Positions 1 to 6,868 of a stretch of 12,238 bases of DNA are shown one piece after another. Below the pieces are notes generated by a model, which did not search any database, was not told the origin of the DNA, and saw only the letters and a program-made list of their open reading frames with translations. A program made the translations under genes and the position numbers. Every line of letters begins with the position of its first letter. Positions within the stretch are counted from its first letter, which is position 1. The stretch is taken from positions 1-12,238 of the forward strand of contig JAUWRQ010000004.1 of the NCBI GenBank assembly GCA_030610515.1, in the 5' to 3' direction. Source of the stretch: Candidatus Eiseniibacteriota bacterium. GTDB lineage: Bacteria > Joyebacterota > Joyebacteria > Joyebacterales > Joyebacteraceae.

Positions 1-1335
1 AATGTCGATGTTCTCGTCGTAGGGGCGGGCGTCGCGGGCGCCGTGGCGGCAAGGAGAATCGCCGACGCGGGGCATTCCGTTCTTCTGGTCGACAGGCTTC
101 CCGCGGAAGAGGTCGGCCGCAAGATCTGCGGGAACGGGATCTCGGACGACGGGATCAACTCCATCTCCGCATACGCCGAGCCTCCGTCGGGCGCTGAGAT
201 CGCCTGGCGGGTCGAGAGCGGCGTCCTGGTGCTCCGGGACGGCAAGACGCGTCTCCCCGTGCCCAAATCCGGCGTTGTTTTGAACCGCCTCGTGCTGGGC
301 CAGCGTCTTCTCGCGGACGCCGTCGAGGCGGGCGCGGTCTTCGCGGGGCGGTGTTCGTGCGCGGGATGGAGCGACCGCGAGGCGAGACGCGTGCGGCTCG
401 ACACGGAAGCCGCTGAGCGCCGCGAGGTCACGGCCAAGGTCGTGATCGACGCGTCGGGATACCGCGCGGTCCTTGCGAAGACGGGTGGTCCGCTCAGGCA
501 GGAGACGGTCGGCCGAGAGGAAGTGGGCATAGGGTACCGCGAGATCGTACCCCTGACGAAACCCCTCCCCGAACCCCGCACGGTCATCGTCGATCTGAGT
601 CCTGAGGACGCCCGCGGCGGCTACGCGTGGATCTTCCCTATGAGCGAGCACCTGGCGAACATCGGGATCGGCGCGCCTCTGCACTCCGCCGGGCGCGACC
701 TCCGGGCCGCGTACCGATCGTTCCTCGAAGGCTACCCCGACGTGCACGCCTCCGACCCCGTAGACGCGGGCGCCGGAATGCTGCCGCTCAGGCGACCGCT
801 CGCAACGATGGTCGGAGATGGGTTCATCGCCGTCGGTGACGCCGGCTGCCAGGCAAACCCGCTGCACGGTGGAGGCATGGCGCCCGCGATGGTCGGCGGC
901 GGCATCGCAGGAGACGTCGTGCGGGAGGCGCTCGCGAACGGAGGCGCGTCCGCCGACGCCCTCTGGCGGTACAACGGGATGTTCATGCGCGCGATAGGCG
1001 CGGTGCACGCGGGGCACGACTTCCTCCGAAGGCTGCTCTTCTCCCTCACCGAAGAGGAGTTCGACTTCCTGACGCTCGAGCTGACGGGTGCGGACATCCT
1101 CATGGAGTTCCTCGATCGGGGCAACGCGAGATTGCCCTTCAGACACGCGTTCCGGGTGCTCGCCGGAGCCGCACGTCGTCCCGGACTGACGTCCCGCTTC
1201 CTCCGGGCCGGGCGCCTCATGGAGGACATCCAGGAACTGTTCAACGACTACCCGGACTCGCCGTCCCGATTCGATTCATGGATCGGACGCGTGGAGTACA
1301 CAACGAGAGCGCTCGACCGGCTAGTAGGAAGGTGA
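1..1335 (+). CDS. Geranylgeranyl reductase family FAD-dependent oxidoreductase (5' end outside window)
   Basis: The reading frame is open from base 1, so the true start lies upstream; 444 codons are present. A dinucleotide-binding fold opens at once with VVGAGVAGA (codons 6-14), the Rossmann motif that holds the FAD ADP moiety, and a strand ending in VDR. Other family marks are GRKICGNGIS (39-48), DASG (150-153), YAWIFP followed by ANIGIG (208-224), and the second FAD motif GDAG..ANPLHGGG (279-292). The family (ChlP/BchP, archaeal GGR, related flavoproteins) saturates isoprenoid double bonds in prenyl lipids, quinone tails or chlorophyll side chains. The substrate cannot be read here. The C-terminal 130 or so residues are helical in character, as in the family. 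The stop lies 5 nt before the start of the beta-helix gene, so the two are probably co-transcribed and translationally coupled. The family call is firm; the reaction is inference. Confidence 0.88.
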   Translation, partial: NVDVLVVGAGVAGAVAARRIADAGHSVLLVDRLPAEEVGRKICGNGISDDGINSISAYAEPPSGAEIAWRVESGVLVLRDGKTRLPVPKSGVVLNRLVLGQRLLADAVEAGAVFAGRCSCAGWSDREARRVRLDTEAAERREVTAKVVIDASGYRAVLAKTGGPLRQETVGREEVGIGYREIVPLTKPLPEPRTVIVDLSPEDARGGYAWIFPMSEHLANIGIGAPLHSAGRDLRAAYRSFLEGYPDVHASDPVDAGAGMLPLRRPLATMVGDGFIAVGDAGCQANPLHGGGMAPAMVGGGIAGDVVREALANGGASADALWRYNGMFMRAIGAVHAGHDFLRRLLFSLTEEEFDFLTLELTGADILMEFLDRGNARLPFRHAFRVLAGAARRPGLTSRFLRAGRLMEDIQELFNDYPDSPSRFDSWIGRVEYTTRALDRLVGR

Positions 1336-1340
1336 GGACG

Positions 1341-2663
1341 ATGGCGCACCCGCGGATGTCAGCGGTGACGACGAGTCTGTCTGTGAGCTCGGCGGTGGCG
1401 ATGAGTCTGTCCGTTGTGTTGCTCCTCGGCGGCGCACCTGCCGTCGGCGCGTCCACGGTCCACGTGGATGACCTCGGCGACGGCGCGCGCGGCCGCGGCA
1501 CCGAGTCCGATCCCTACCGCGACCTCCAGCTCGCCATGGACGCCGCGGCGGACGGCGACACCATCTCGATCCTGCCGGGAACCTACGAGGCCAGGCCTTC
1601 GAGCTTCACCGAGGAGCTCTGCGGAAACTGCGAGGAGCACAAGACCGCCGTCTCGGCGACGCGTGGGTTCTACGTCGGTGGTAAGTCGTTGACGCTCGCG
1701 GGGAGTGGAGCCACCGAGACGACCCTCGTCACCAACGCCGGCTACGGCATCTTCTTCGAGGACTCCCAGCGCTCGAGCATCACTGCCCTCAGAATCACCG
1801 GCGGCAGGCGTGACGCCGACGGGATGGCGACCGACGCAGGCGTGGTCGCGCGGAGGAGCCATGTCACGATCGCCGGCGTCGACATCAGCGACAACGACGG
1901 TCGTCACGACGACGTCGTGGTGGGGATATGCGGCGTGATAGGGCGCGAGGGCGCGGAGCTCCTCGTGACGGAGTGTACCATCACGAACAACGGATGGGAC
2001 GGCATCGCGCTCTACAGGGGAGCGACCGCCTACATCGCGGACAACACGATCTCCGTGGGACGAGGGGCGGGAATAGGCGTCACCTGGGACGCCTCCGCGG
2101 TCGTCCTTCGCAACCGGATCTCCGGCTACTGGAAGGGCATCGGGAGCTTCGGAAGCTCCACGGTCGTAGTGCGCAACAACGAGGTTTTCGATAATCTCGG
2201 ATGGGGTCTCGTCGCCACCGGTACGTCGTCGATGGAGGCCTCGAACAACGTCGTGACACGGAACGGGAACTGCGGCGTCGCCCTCTGGAGCGAGGACGCG
2301 ATACTCGTTCTCTCGAGGAACATCATCACCGAGAACGGCTGGCGCGACGAGTGGGTCTGTCCGCGCGTGGGCGTCTGGCTGAACGGCGACGCGGCGAACC
2401 TCGACGCGCGCTTCAACGACGTCTGGGGAAACGTGGAGGGCGACTACCACGACATGGATGAGCTGACGGGTTCGAACGGGAACATCTCTCTCGATCCGCA
2501 GTTCGCCGACAGCCTCGACTTCCACCTCCTACCCGGTTCGCCGTGCCTCGGGGCGGGCGGCCCCTCCGCCGCGGACCCTGACGGCGGCCCATCTGACATG
2601 GGCTCGCACCGGGGACCCGAGGCCCGAAGGAGCGCGAAGCCATCCGCGAGACCGCACGAATAG
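1341..2663 (+). CDS. Secreted right-handed beta-helix (pectate-lyase-like fold) protein
   Basis: A 440-residue protein. I chose the ATG at 1341 because AAGGTGAGG lies 3 nt upstream, overlapping the stop of the preceding gene; an upstream in-frame ATG at 1278 would overlap that gene by 58 nt and has no such site. Residues 1-37 form a long signal peptide ending near AVGA. The mature protein begins with TVHVDDLGDG and a segment ending ISILPGTY, the usual N-cap of DUF1565/parallel beta-helix proteins. About eight coils follow (residues 110-360) with recurring N-x-I/V-x-x-N-x-G-x-G/A patterns, for example TITNNGWDGIAL, NNEVFDNLGWGL and NNVVTRNGNCGV. The end, DPQFADSLDFHLLPGSPC then DPDG..SDMG, is the standard closing module of such proteins. 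No PEP-CTERM or type IX sorting tail is seen; the tail is rich in R, S and P. No catalytic residues for polysaccharide cleavage can be assigned, so the role may be binding or structural. Confidence 0.85.
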   Translation: MAHPRMSAVTTSLSVSSAVAMSLSVVLLLGGAPAVGASTVHVDDLGDGARGRGTESDPYRDLQLAMDAAADGDTISILPGTYEARPSSFTEELCGNCEEHKTAVSATRGFYVGGKSLTLAGSGATETTLVTNAGYGIFFEDSQRSSITALRITGGRRDADGMATDAGVVARRSHVTIAGVDISDNDGRHDDVVVGICGVIGREGAELLVTECTITNNGWDGIALYRGATAYIADNTISVGRGAGIGVTWDASAVVLRNRISGYWKGIGSFGSSTVVVRNNEVFDNLGWGLVATGTSSMEASNNVVTRNGNCGVALWSEDAILVLSRNIITENGWRDEWVCPRVGVWLNGDAANLDARFNDVWGNVEGDYHDMDELTGSNGNISLDPQFADSLDFHLLPGSPCLGAGGPSAADPDGGPSDMGSHRGPEARRSAKPSARPHE

Positions 2664-2697
2664 GGGTTCTGGCGGGAGTTCTAGCCCGGGATTCTCG

Positions 2698-2724
2698 CCT
2701 GCGGATGCGCCGCAGGTTTCTCTT
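2698..2724 (+). terminator. Probable intrinsic terminator after the beta-helix gene
   Basis: A perfect 7-bp stem, CCTGCGG / CCGCAGG (2698-2704 and 2710-2716), with a 5-nt loop ATGCG is followed by TTTCTCTT. It lies 35 nt after the beta-helix stop. The tail is interrupted by C, so termination may be partial. Confidence 0.6.
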
Positions 2725-2751
2725 GACTGCCGACGCAACGAGGGGGAGAAT
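2723..2751 (+). promoter_or_regulatory. Candidate sigma70 promoter for the first PEP-CTERM gene
   Basis: TTGACT (2723-2728), a 17-nt spacer and GAGAAT (2746-2751) match the housekeeping consensus at 5/6 and 4/6. It begins within the U-tract of the preceding terminator. Transcription starting near 2758 would give a leader of about 130 nt before the ATG at 2887. A purine-rich stretch followed by ATG overlaps the -10, so the -10 assignment could be wrong. Confidence 0.4.
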
Positions 2752-2822
2752 GGTTATGAGGTTAGGTAGTGGCTAGGGAGCGTGCGCGTCTTGCACGTTC
2801 GCGGATGTAAGTCGTTATCTGC

Positions 2823-2846
2823 CTTGCTTTCTGATGACAAAACAAG
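2823..2846 (+). repeat. Imperfect inverted repeat in the PEP-CTERM leader
   Basis: CTTGCTTT (2823-2830) and AAAACAAG (2839-2846) are inverted copies with one mismatch around an 8-nt spacer. They lie in a stretch richer in A and T than its surroundings, about 40 nt before the start codon. It could be an operator or a weak leader hairpin. The sequence alone does not decide. Confidence 0.25.
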
Positions 2847-2886
2847 AGGTGCATTGAACAGGAGTCACAGCGCAGGGAGGTGTTCC

Positions 2887-3567
2887 ATGAAGCACCTGTT
2901 CGCGTTTGGGATCGTCCTCGTGATGGTGTTCGGCGCCGCCACGGCGTCCGGCAGCGTCCTTCTCTACGAGGACTTCGAGGGCTCGCTCGACGACTGGTAC
3001 CACATCACCGGCGATTTCTGGCACGTCGAGGACTACCGATCGTACAGCGGCAACAACAGCATGGCGTACAACTGGGGCGACCCGTGGTACGACTACTGGA
3101 CGGGCGACGACCCGAACTACGGCATCCTCATGTCCGCCGCGATCGATGTCTCGGGGTCGAGCTACGTCAACTTCGAGTTCGCATCGTGGCTCGAGACGGA
3201 GAACGGTCCCGGGGGCTTCAACGACTACTACTGGGACATCGCGAGGGTCGAACTCTATGATGTCAACTTCAACCACTACTACACGTTCGATCCGGACATC
3301 AATCACTTCGACCATTCCACCTGGAACTACCTCTACGGGTTCGACATCAAGCCGATGCTCGACGGCTACGGCCTCTCGGAGTTCCGCTTCGGCTTCTACT
3401 TCGACACCGTGGACGGTTTGAGCAACGAGTATGAGGGCTGGTACCTCGACGACCTCTACGTCTACGACAATGAGACCCCGCCGATCCCTGAGCCTTCGAC
3501 CTGGCTCCTCTTGAGCACGGGTCTCCTGGGTGTTGTGCCGATCGCGAGAAGGAAGTTCCGCCGCTAG
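2887..3567 (+). CDS. PEP-CTERM-anchored exported protein, aromatic-rich ectodomain
   Basis: A 226-residue protein starting at the ATG at 2887, which has AGGGAGG 6 nt upstream (2874-2880). MKHLFAFGIVLVMVFGAATA is a clean Sec signal peptide. The ectodomain (about 23-195) begins LLYEDFEGSLDDWYH and ends EYEGWYLDDLYVYD. Those end pieces are typical of beta-sandwich (MAM or jelly-roll-like) modules in secreted proteins; the fold is inference. The domain is unusually rich in Y, W, F, D and N and has no cysteine. The C-terminus is a textbook PEP-CTERM signal: IPEPSTW (200-206), a hydrophobic helix, then RRKFRR. In the family this is cleaved by an exosortase in the inner membrane, delivering the protein to the surface or to extracellular matrix. 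No exosortase gene is in the window. A strong terminator follows 25 nt after the stop. Confidence 0.85.
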   Translation: MKHLFAFGIVLVMVFGAATASGSVLLYEDFEGSLDDWYHITGDFWHVEDYRSYSGNNSMAYNWGDPWYDYWTGDDPNYGILMSAAIDVSGSSYVNFEFASWLETENGPGGFNDYYWDIARVELYDVNFNHYYTFDPDINHFDHSTWNYLYGFDIKPMLDGYGLSEFRFGFYFDTVDGLSNEYEGWYLDDLYVYDNETPPIPEPSTWLLLSTGLLGVVPIARRKFRR

Positions 3568-3592
3568 GCCAGGGCGCGCACATCGAGACACG

Positions 3593-3624
3593 AAGGCGGG
3601 GGCCAGTCGCCCCCGCCTTTTCTT
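3593..3624 (+). terminator. Strong intrinsic terminator of the first PEP-CTERM gene
   Basis: A perfect 11-bp stem, AAGGCGGGGGC / GCCCCCGCCTT (3593-3603 and 3609-3619), with loop CAGTC, runs into TTTTCTT. It starts 25 nt after the stop codon. Confidence 0.92.
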
Positions 3625-3692
3625 GTGCCCTGGTCCGGGTGACCGTCCAGGTAGGCGAGAGTGCGAAACGGCTCAGGGAACCGGGCGGACAT

Positions 3693-3725
3693 GAGAAAAG
3701 GGCGGGAGCCATCGCTCCCGCCCTT
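3693..3725 (-). terminator. Strong intrinsic terminator of the second PEP-CTERM gene
   Basis: A perfect 12-bp stem, AAGGGCGGGAGC / GCTCCCGCCCTT (3698-3709 and 3714-3725), has a 4-nt loop. Read on the minus strand it is followed by TTTTCTC. It lies 75 nt past the stop of the convergent PEP-CTERM gene. On the plus strand the tail is only TTCAAAC, so it mainly serves the minus-strand gene. Confidence 0.88.
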
Positions 3726-3799
3726 CAAACTTGCATCGTAGGTGCTTCGCTCGCTCTGTAGGTCTCCTGCCGCGTCGCCCCAACCGGGCGACCGACGCA

Positions 3800-4477
3800 C
3801 TACCCGCTGCGCCTGCGGATCACCGCGATGGTCCCGAGAAGACCGCTTCCGAGGAGGAGTATCGTGGAGGGCTCGGGGATCGGCGGCGGTCCCGTATCGG
3901 GAACGAGCAGATGACCCTGCTCTGGTCCGTCGTGGAATGCCGTCATCGGGTCGGCAGCGGCGAAGCCCGCGTTCCACGCCGCGTTCCAGATCGGCGTCCC
4001 CGGAATCTTCCCGTCCTTCGCGTAGAAGTCACCCCACATCGGCGGACGCCAGGCGTCGAACTCGATCATGGTCGCGTTGCCCCACGCCTCGTCGAACTTG
4101 ATGCCGAACACGCCGCCCGGCATTCCAGGGTTGCCGTTCCCCTCGTTGAAGTCATTGAGCTCCAACACGGCGAAGTCGCCGTTCGCGTTGAAGATGTCGT
4201 TCGCGGTGAAGGTAGGCGACACCTCGAAGATCATGTGGCTCGTCTCCCCGCCGGGATGCGAGAACTCGTACTTGTAGTGCCAGGAGCCGTCCATGTTGTC
4301 GGTCACCCACCACTCGAGCGCCGCCGGCCCCGGGATGATCCACTCGCCCGTGCCGAGCATTCCCCCGCTCGTACTCGAGAGGATTCCCGTGTACGCCGCA
4401 GCGAGCCCAGGCACCATCAGAAGCCCAACGGCGAGCGCCGCCACGAACAGGCGTGTTCCCTTGCGCTGTCTCATCAT
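3800..4477 (-). CDS. PEP-CTERM-anchored exported protein, ectodomain not recognised
   Basis: A 225-residue protein. The start is the first of two adjacent ATG codons at 4477; AGGAG lies 6 nt upstream of it, and the second ATG would be 9 nt away. A basic N-terminus (MMRQRKGTR) and a hydrophobic stretch to about residue 28 (GLAAA) form the signal peptide. The ectodomain (29-195) is rich in G, W, F, N and M and has no cysteine; it matches no family I know. The C-terminus is a PEP-CTERM signal: PPPIPEPST (197-205), a hydrophobic helix, then RRR. The PEP motif falls at residues 201-203, as it does in the convergent neighbour, although the ectodomains look unrelated. The gene has its own near-consensus promoter and its own terminator, so it is a single transcription unit. 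Exosortase-dependent processing is expected from the family, but no exosortase gene is in view. Confidence 0.85.
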   Translation of the reverse strand: MMRQRKGTRLFVAALAVGLLMVPGLAAAYTGILSSTSGGMLGTGEWIIPGPAALEWWVTDNMDGSWHYKYEFSHPGGETSHMIFEVSPTFTANDIFNANGDFAVLELNDFNEGNGNPGMPGGVFGIKFDEAWGNATMIEFDAWRPPMWGDFYAKDGKIPGTPIWNAAWNAGFAAADPMTAFHDGPEQGHLLVPDTGPPPIPEPSTILLLGSGLLGTIAVIRRRSG

Positions 4478-4483
4478 CGGTGT

Positions 4484-4513
4484 CTCCTCTTAAGGAGGAT
4501 GCCCTCCAGCATC
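4484..4513 (-). promoter_or_regulatory. Leader with mutually exclusive hairpins over the Shine-Dalgarno
   Basis: On the minus strand CTCCT-TAAG-AGGAG (4497-4484) pairs the Shine-Dalgarno AGGAG in a 5-bp hairpin. Overlapping it, GGAGG-GCAT-CCTCC (4507-4494) uses the anti-Shine-Dalgarno bases in another 5-bp hairpin, which would leave the site free. A third option is GATGC..GCATC (4513-4498). The pairings are seen; a regulatory role is inference. Confidence 0.35.
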
Positions 4514-4535
4514 GTTACAATTCACTCTCAGCCAC

Positions 4536-4564
4536 ATTATCGCACCGCCTCGCCTTGTTGTCAA
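4536..4564 (-). promoter_or_regulatory. Near-consensus sigma70 promoter for the second PEP-CTERM gene
   Basis: On the minus strand TTGACA (4564-4559), a 17-nt spacer and GATAAT (4541-4536) match consensus at 6/6 and 5/6 with ideal spacing. Transcription should begin near 4529, about 50 nt before the start codon. Confidence 0.8.
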
Positions 4565-4664
4565 GCTCCATTATGGCTGTGATATCGTGGCGAGGGTCCG
4601 GACGCACCGACCGGGGAGCCCGGCCGCGGGAACATGCCCACAGAACGGGCCTTTTCGCCGACCG

Positions 4665-6866
4665 CTACTGCTCGTACTGGAGCTGGTAGAGCGTGTAGTA
4701 GTACCCGCGCTTCGCGAGAAGCTCCTGGTGGGTGCCTTCCTCGCGTATCTTGCCCTTGTGCATCACGAGGATCTTGTCGGCGTGCTGGATCGTGGAGAGA
4801 CGGTGAGCTATGACGATGGAGGTCCTCCCCTCCATCAGGCGCAGGAGCGCATCCTGGATGAGGTGCTCGGTCTCGGTGTCGATGTTCGACGTCGCTTCGT
4901 CCAGTATGAGGATCTTCGGGTCGAACGCGAGCGCGCGGGCGAAAGCCAGGAGCTGGCGCTGACCGGTCGAAAGCGTCGCTCCGCGTTCGTGGACCTCCTC
5001 ATCGTACGCGCCCGACAGTTTTTCGATGAATGCGTCCGCGTGGACGTGCCTAGCCACTTCGCGCAGGCGCTCGTCGGAGACGCCGTCGTTCCCGAGTCTG
5101 ATGTTCCCCTTGATGTCGCCCGCGAACACGAAGACATCCTGCATGACGAGCCCTAGGTTCGAGCGGAGGAACGACTTCTTCATGTCCCGGATGTCGACGC
5201 CGTCGAGGGTGATGCTGCCTTCCTGGATGTCGTAGAACCTCTCGATGAGACTGATGATCGAGGTCTTGCCCGCGCCGGTCGCCCCCACGATGGCCACGGT
5301 CTCCCCGGGCTCCACCGTGAAGGACACGTCGCGCAGCACGTCATCGCTTCCGCCGTACGAAAACGTCACCCCTTCGAACGCGATCCTCCCCTTCACTTCC
5401 TCGAGCCGTTTCGGAGAGTCAGTCTCAGGAACGATCTGCTCGTTGTCCAGGAGCAGGAAGATGCGCTCCGACGACGCCATTGCCTGCTGCATCGTCCCAT
5501 ACTGCTCGGCCAGGTTCCGGATGGGGCGAAAGAACATCTGGACGTATGAGAGAAACGCGACGAGCGTTCCGAGGGACAGTGTCGACCTGACGACCTTCCC
5601 TCCCCCGTACCAGATGACGAGCGCGATGGCCACGGCGCTCGCCAGCTCCATGAGCGGCATGAACGACGCGAACACTCTGATCTGGCGCATCGCCGCGAGG
5701 AAATTGTCGTGGTTGATCACGCCGAAGCGCCTGTAGCTCTCCGGCTCCCTGCGGAAGATCTGCGTGACGCGCATGCCGCTGATGTTCTCCTGAAGAGACG
5801 CGTTGATCCTCGCGACCCTGATCCTGACCTCTCGGAAGGCGTCCCGGATCCTGACACTGAACACGGCCGTGGCCCAGGCCATGAACGGGAGGATGGCGAA
5901 GCTCACGAGCGCCAAGCGCCAGTTCAGCTTCAGGAGAAGGATGACGACGCCCACGAGGATGAACATGTCCCGGAGCAGCATGATCACGATGGACGTGAAC
6001 ATCTCGTGCAGAACCTCGACGTCGTTGGTTGCCCTCGTGACGAGCCTGCCGACCGGGTTCTTGTCGAAGAACGAGAGAGACAGGCTTTGCACGTGCCGAA
6101 GGACCTTCATCCGGATGTCGTACATCACCTTCTGGGACGTGAGCTCCATCATATTGATCTGGAGCACCGTGAGCCCGAACGACACCGCCATGATCGCAAC
6201 CATGAGGAGCGCGATGCGGGCGACACCGCGGAAGTCGTCCTCTCTCATCATCCAGCGTTGGTCCCCCGAGAGCTCTCTGAACCGATCAGTCGAGATGACG
6301 ATCCGCCCGCCGGCCTTAGGGAACGAAGATGTGTCAAGTCCGGCGCGCGACGACGCGTCGGCGTCCGCCAGATAGTAGTACGCCTCGCCGACGAGACCTT
6401 CGTCGGTGGCTCTCATAACCTCTCTCGGGTCGTAGCTCGACAGGACCCTCGACGCAATCACGTAGCGGGCGGCGGCACCGGGACCGCCCAGATCGGCATC
6501 CGCCCCCGTGTCGGAAGCCACGCCCGACTCCTCGGGTGCGCGCGTGTCGACGGTGGCGCCTGGCTCGGAAGGAACTTCCGCGTCGATGGGAACGAGATCG
6601 GCGGCGTGGTCGCGCAGGAACGCGGCGGCGAACTCCGATGGGCTCTCCCCGATCTCCACGATCCGACTCGTCGCAACGATGTAGTCGTCGATGGCGATCC
6701 TGGTAATGAAGGGAAGCGCCAGCTCCCCGCCCGCGACGAACACGAGGATGACGACCGCCACCGCCACGTACTTGCGGTAGGGCCGGACGTACGTGAGCAA
6801 GCGGCGCACCAGGCGCCCGTCGTACGGCTTCCCCAGGGTCTCTTCGTCGTGGTAGTCGTAGGCCAT
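4665..6866 (-). CDS. Type IV ABC exporter subunit with large TM1-TM2 insert (catalytically competent half)
   Basis: A 733-residue fused membrane and ATPase subunit. TM1 is about residues 33-58, TM2 about 214-237, TM3 and TM4 about 287-338, TM5 and TM6 about 400-446. The ATPase domain has Walker A GATGAGKTS (528-536), Q-loop Q576, signature LSTGQ (632-636, canonical LSGGQ), Walker B ILILDE with catalytic E657, and H-loop H688. Between TM1 and TM2 is an insert of about 150 residues (62-212), with a D/A/E/G/S/T-rich part at 94-130; in an exporter topology it lies outside the cytoplasm. Usual length for the family is about 580-600. The partner gene ends 2 nt before this start (TAG-CG-ATG), and GGAG in the partner's last codons serves as Shine-Dalgarno. 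Bacillus BmrD (YheH) is a known partner subunit with an extracellular domain and is the nearest analogue I can name. The substrate (drug, lipid or peptide) is unknown. No convincing terminator follows. Confidence 0.9.
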   Translation of the reverse strand: MAYDYHDEETLGKPYDGRLVRRLLTYVRPYRKYVAVAVVILVFVAGGELALPFITRIAIDDYIVATSRIVEIGESPSEFAAAFLRDHAADLVPIDAEVPSEPGATVDTRAPEESGVASDTGADADLGGPGAAARYVIASRVLSSYDPREVMRATDEGLVGEAYYYLADADASSRAGLDTSSFPKAGGRIVISTDRFRELSGDQRWMMREDDFRGVARIALLMVAIMAVSFGLTVLQINMMELTSQKVMYDIRMKVLRHVQSLSLSFFDKNPVGRLVTRATNDVEVLHEMFTSIVIMLLRDMFILVGVVILLLKLNWRLALVSFAILPFMAWATAVFSVRIRDAFREVRIRVARINASLQENISGMRVTQIFRREPESYRRFGVINHDNFLAAMRQIRVFASFMPLMELASAVAIALVIWYGGGKVVRSTLSLGTLVAFLSYVQMFFRPIRNLAEQYGTMQQAMASSERIFLLLDNEQIVPETDSPKRLEEVKGRIAFEGVTFSYGGSDDVLRDVSFTVEPGETVAIVGATGAGKTSIISLIERFYDIQEGSITLDGVDIRDMKKSFLRSNLGLVMQDVFVFAGDIKGNIRLGNDGVSDERLREVARHVHADAFIEKLSGAYDEEVHERGATLSTGQRQLLAFARALAFDPKILILDEATSNIDTETEHLIQDALLRLMEGRTSIVIAHRLSTIQHADKILVMHKGKIREEGTHQELLAKRGYYYTLYQLQYEQ

Positions 6867-6868
6867 CG

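Noticed and set aside
1278..1340. ATG at 1278 as start of the beta-helix gene
   Set aside because: It overlaps the reductase gene by 58 nt, lacks a Shine-Dalgarno, and would put 21 extra polar residues before the signal peptide. ATG at 1341 has AAGGTGAGG just upstream.
2780..2796. Possible sigma54 (-24/-12) promoter before the first PEP-CTERM gene, since some PEP-CTERM genes are under PrsR-type sigma54 control
   Set aside because: TTGCA is present, but the GG of the -24 element is absent at the required 12-nt distance.
4636..4655. GCCC..GGGC hairpin followed by CTTTT on the plus strand between the ABC and PEP-CTERM genes
   Set aside because: The stem is only 4 bp with a 7-nt loop, and no plus-strand gene ends there. 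In the minus direction needed for the ABC operon it has no U-tract.
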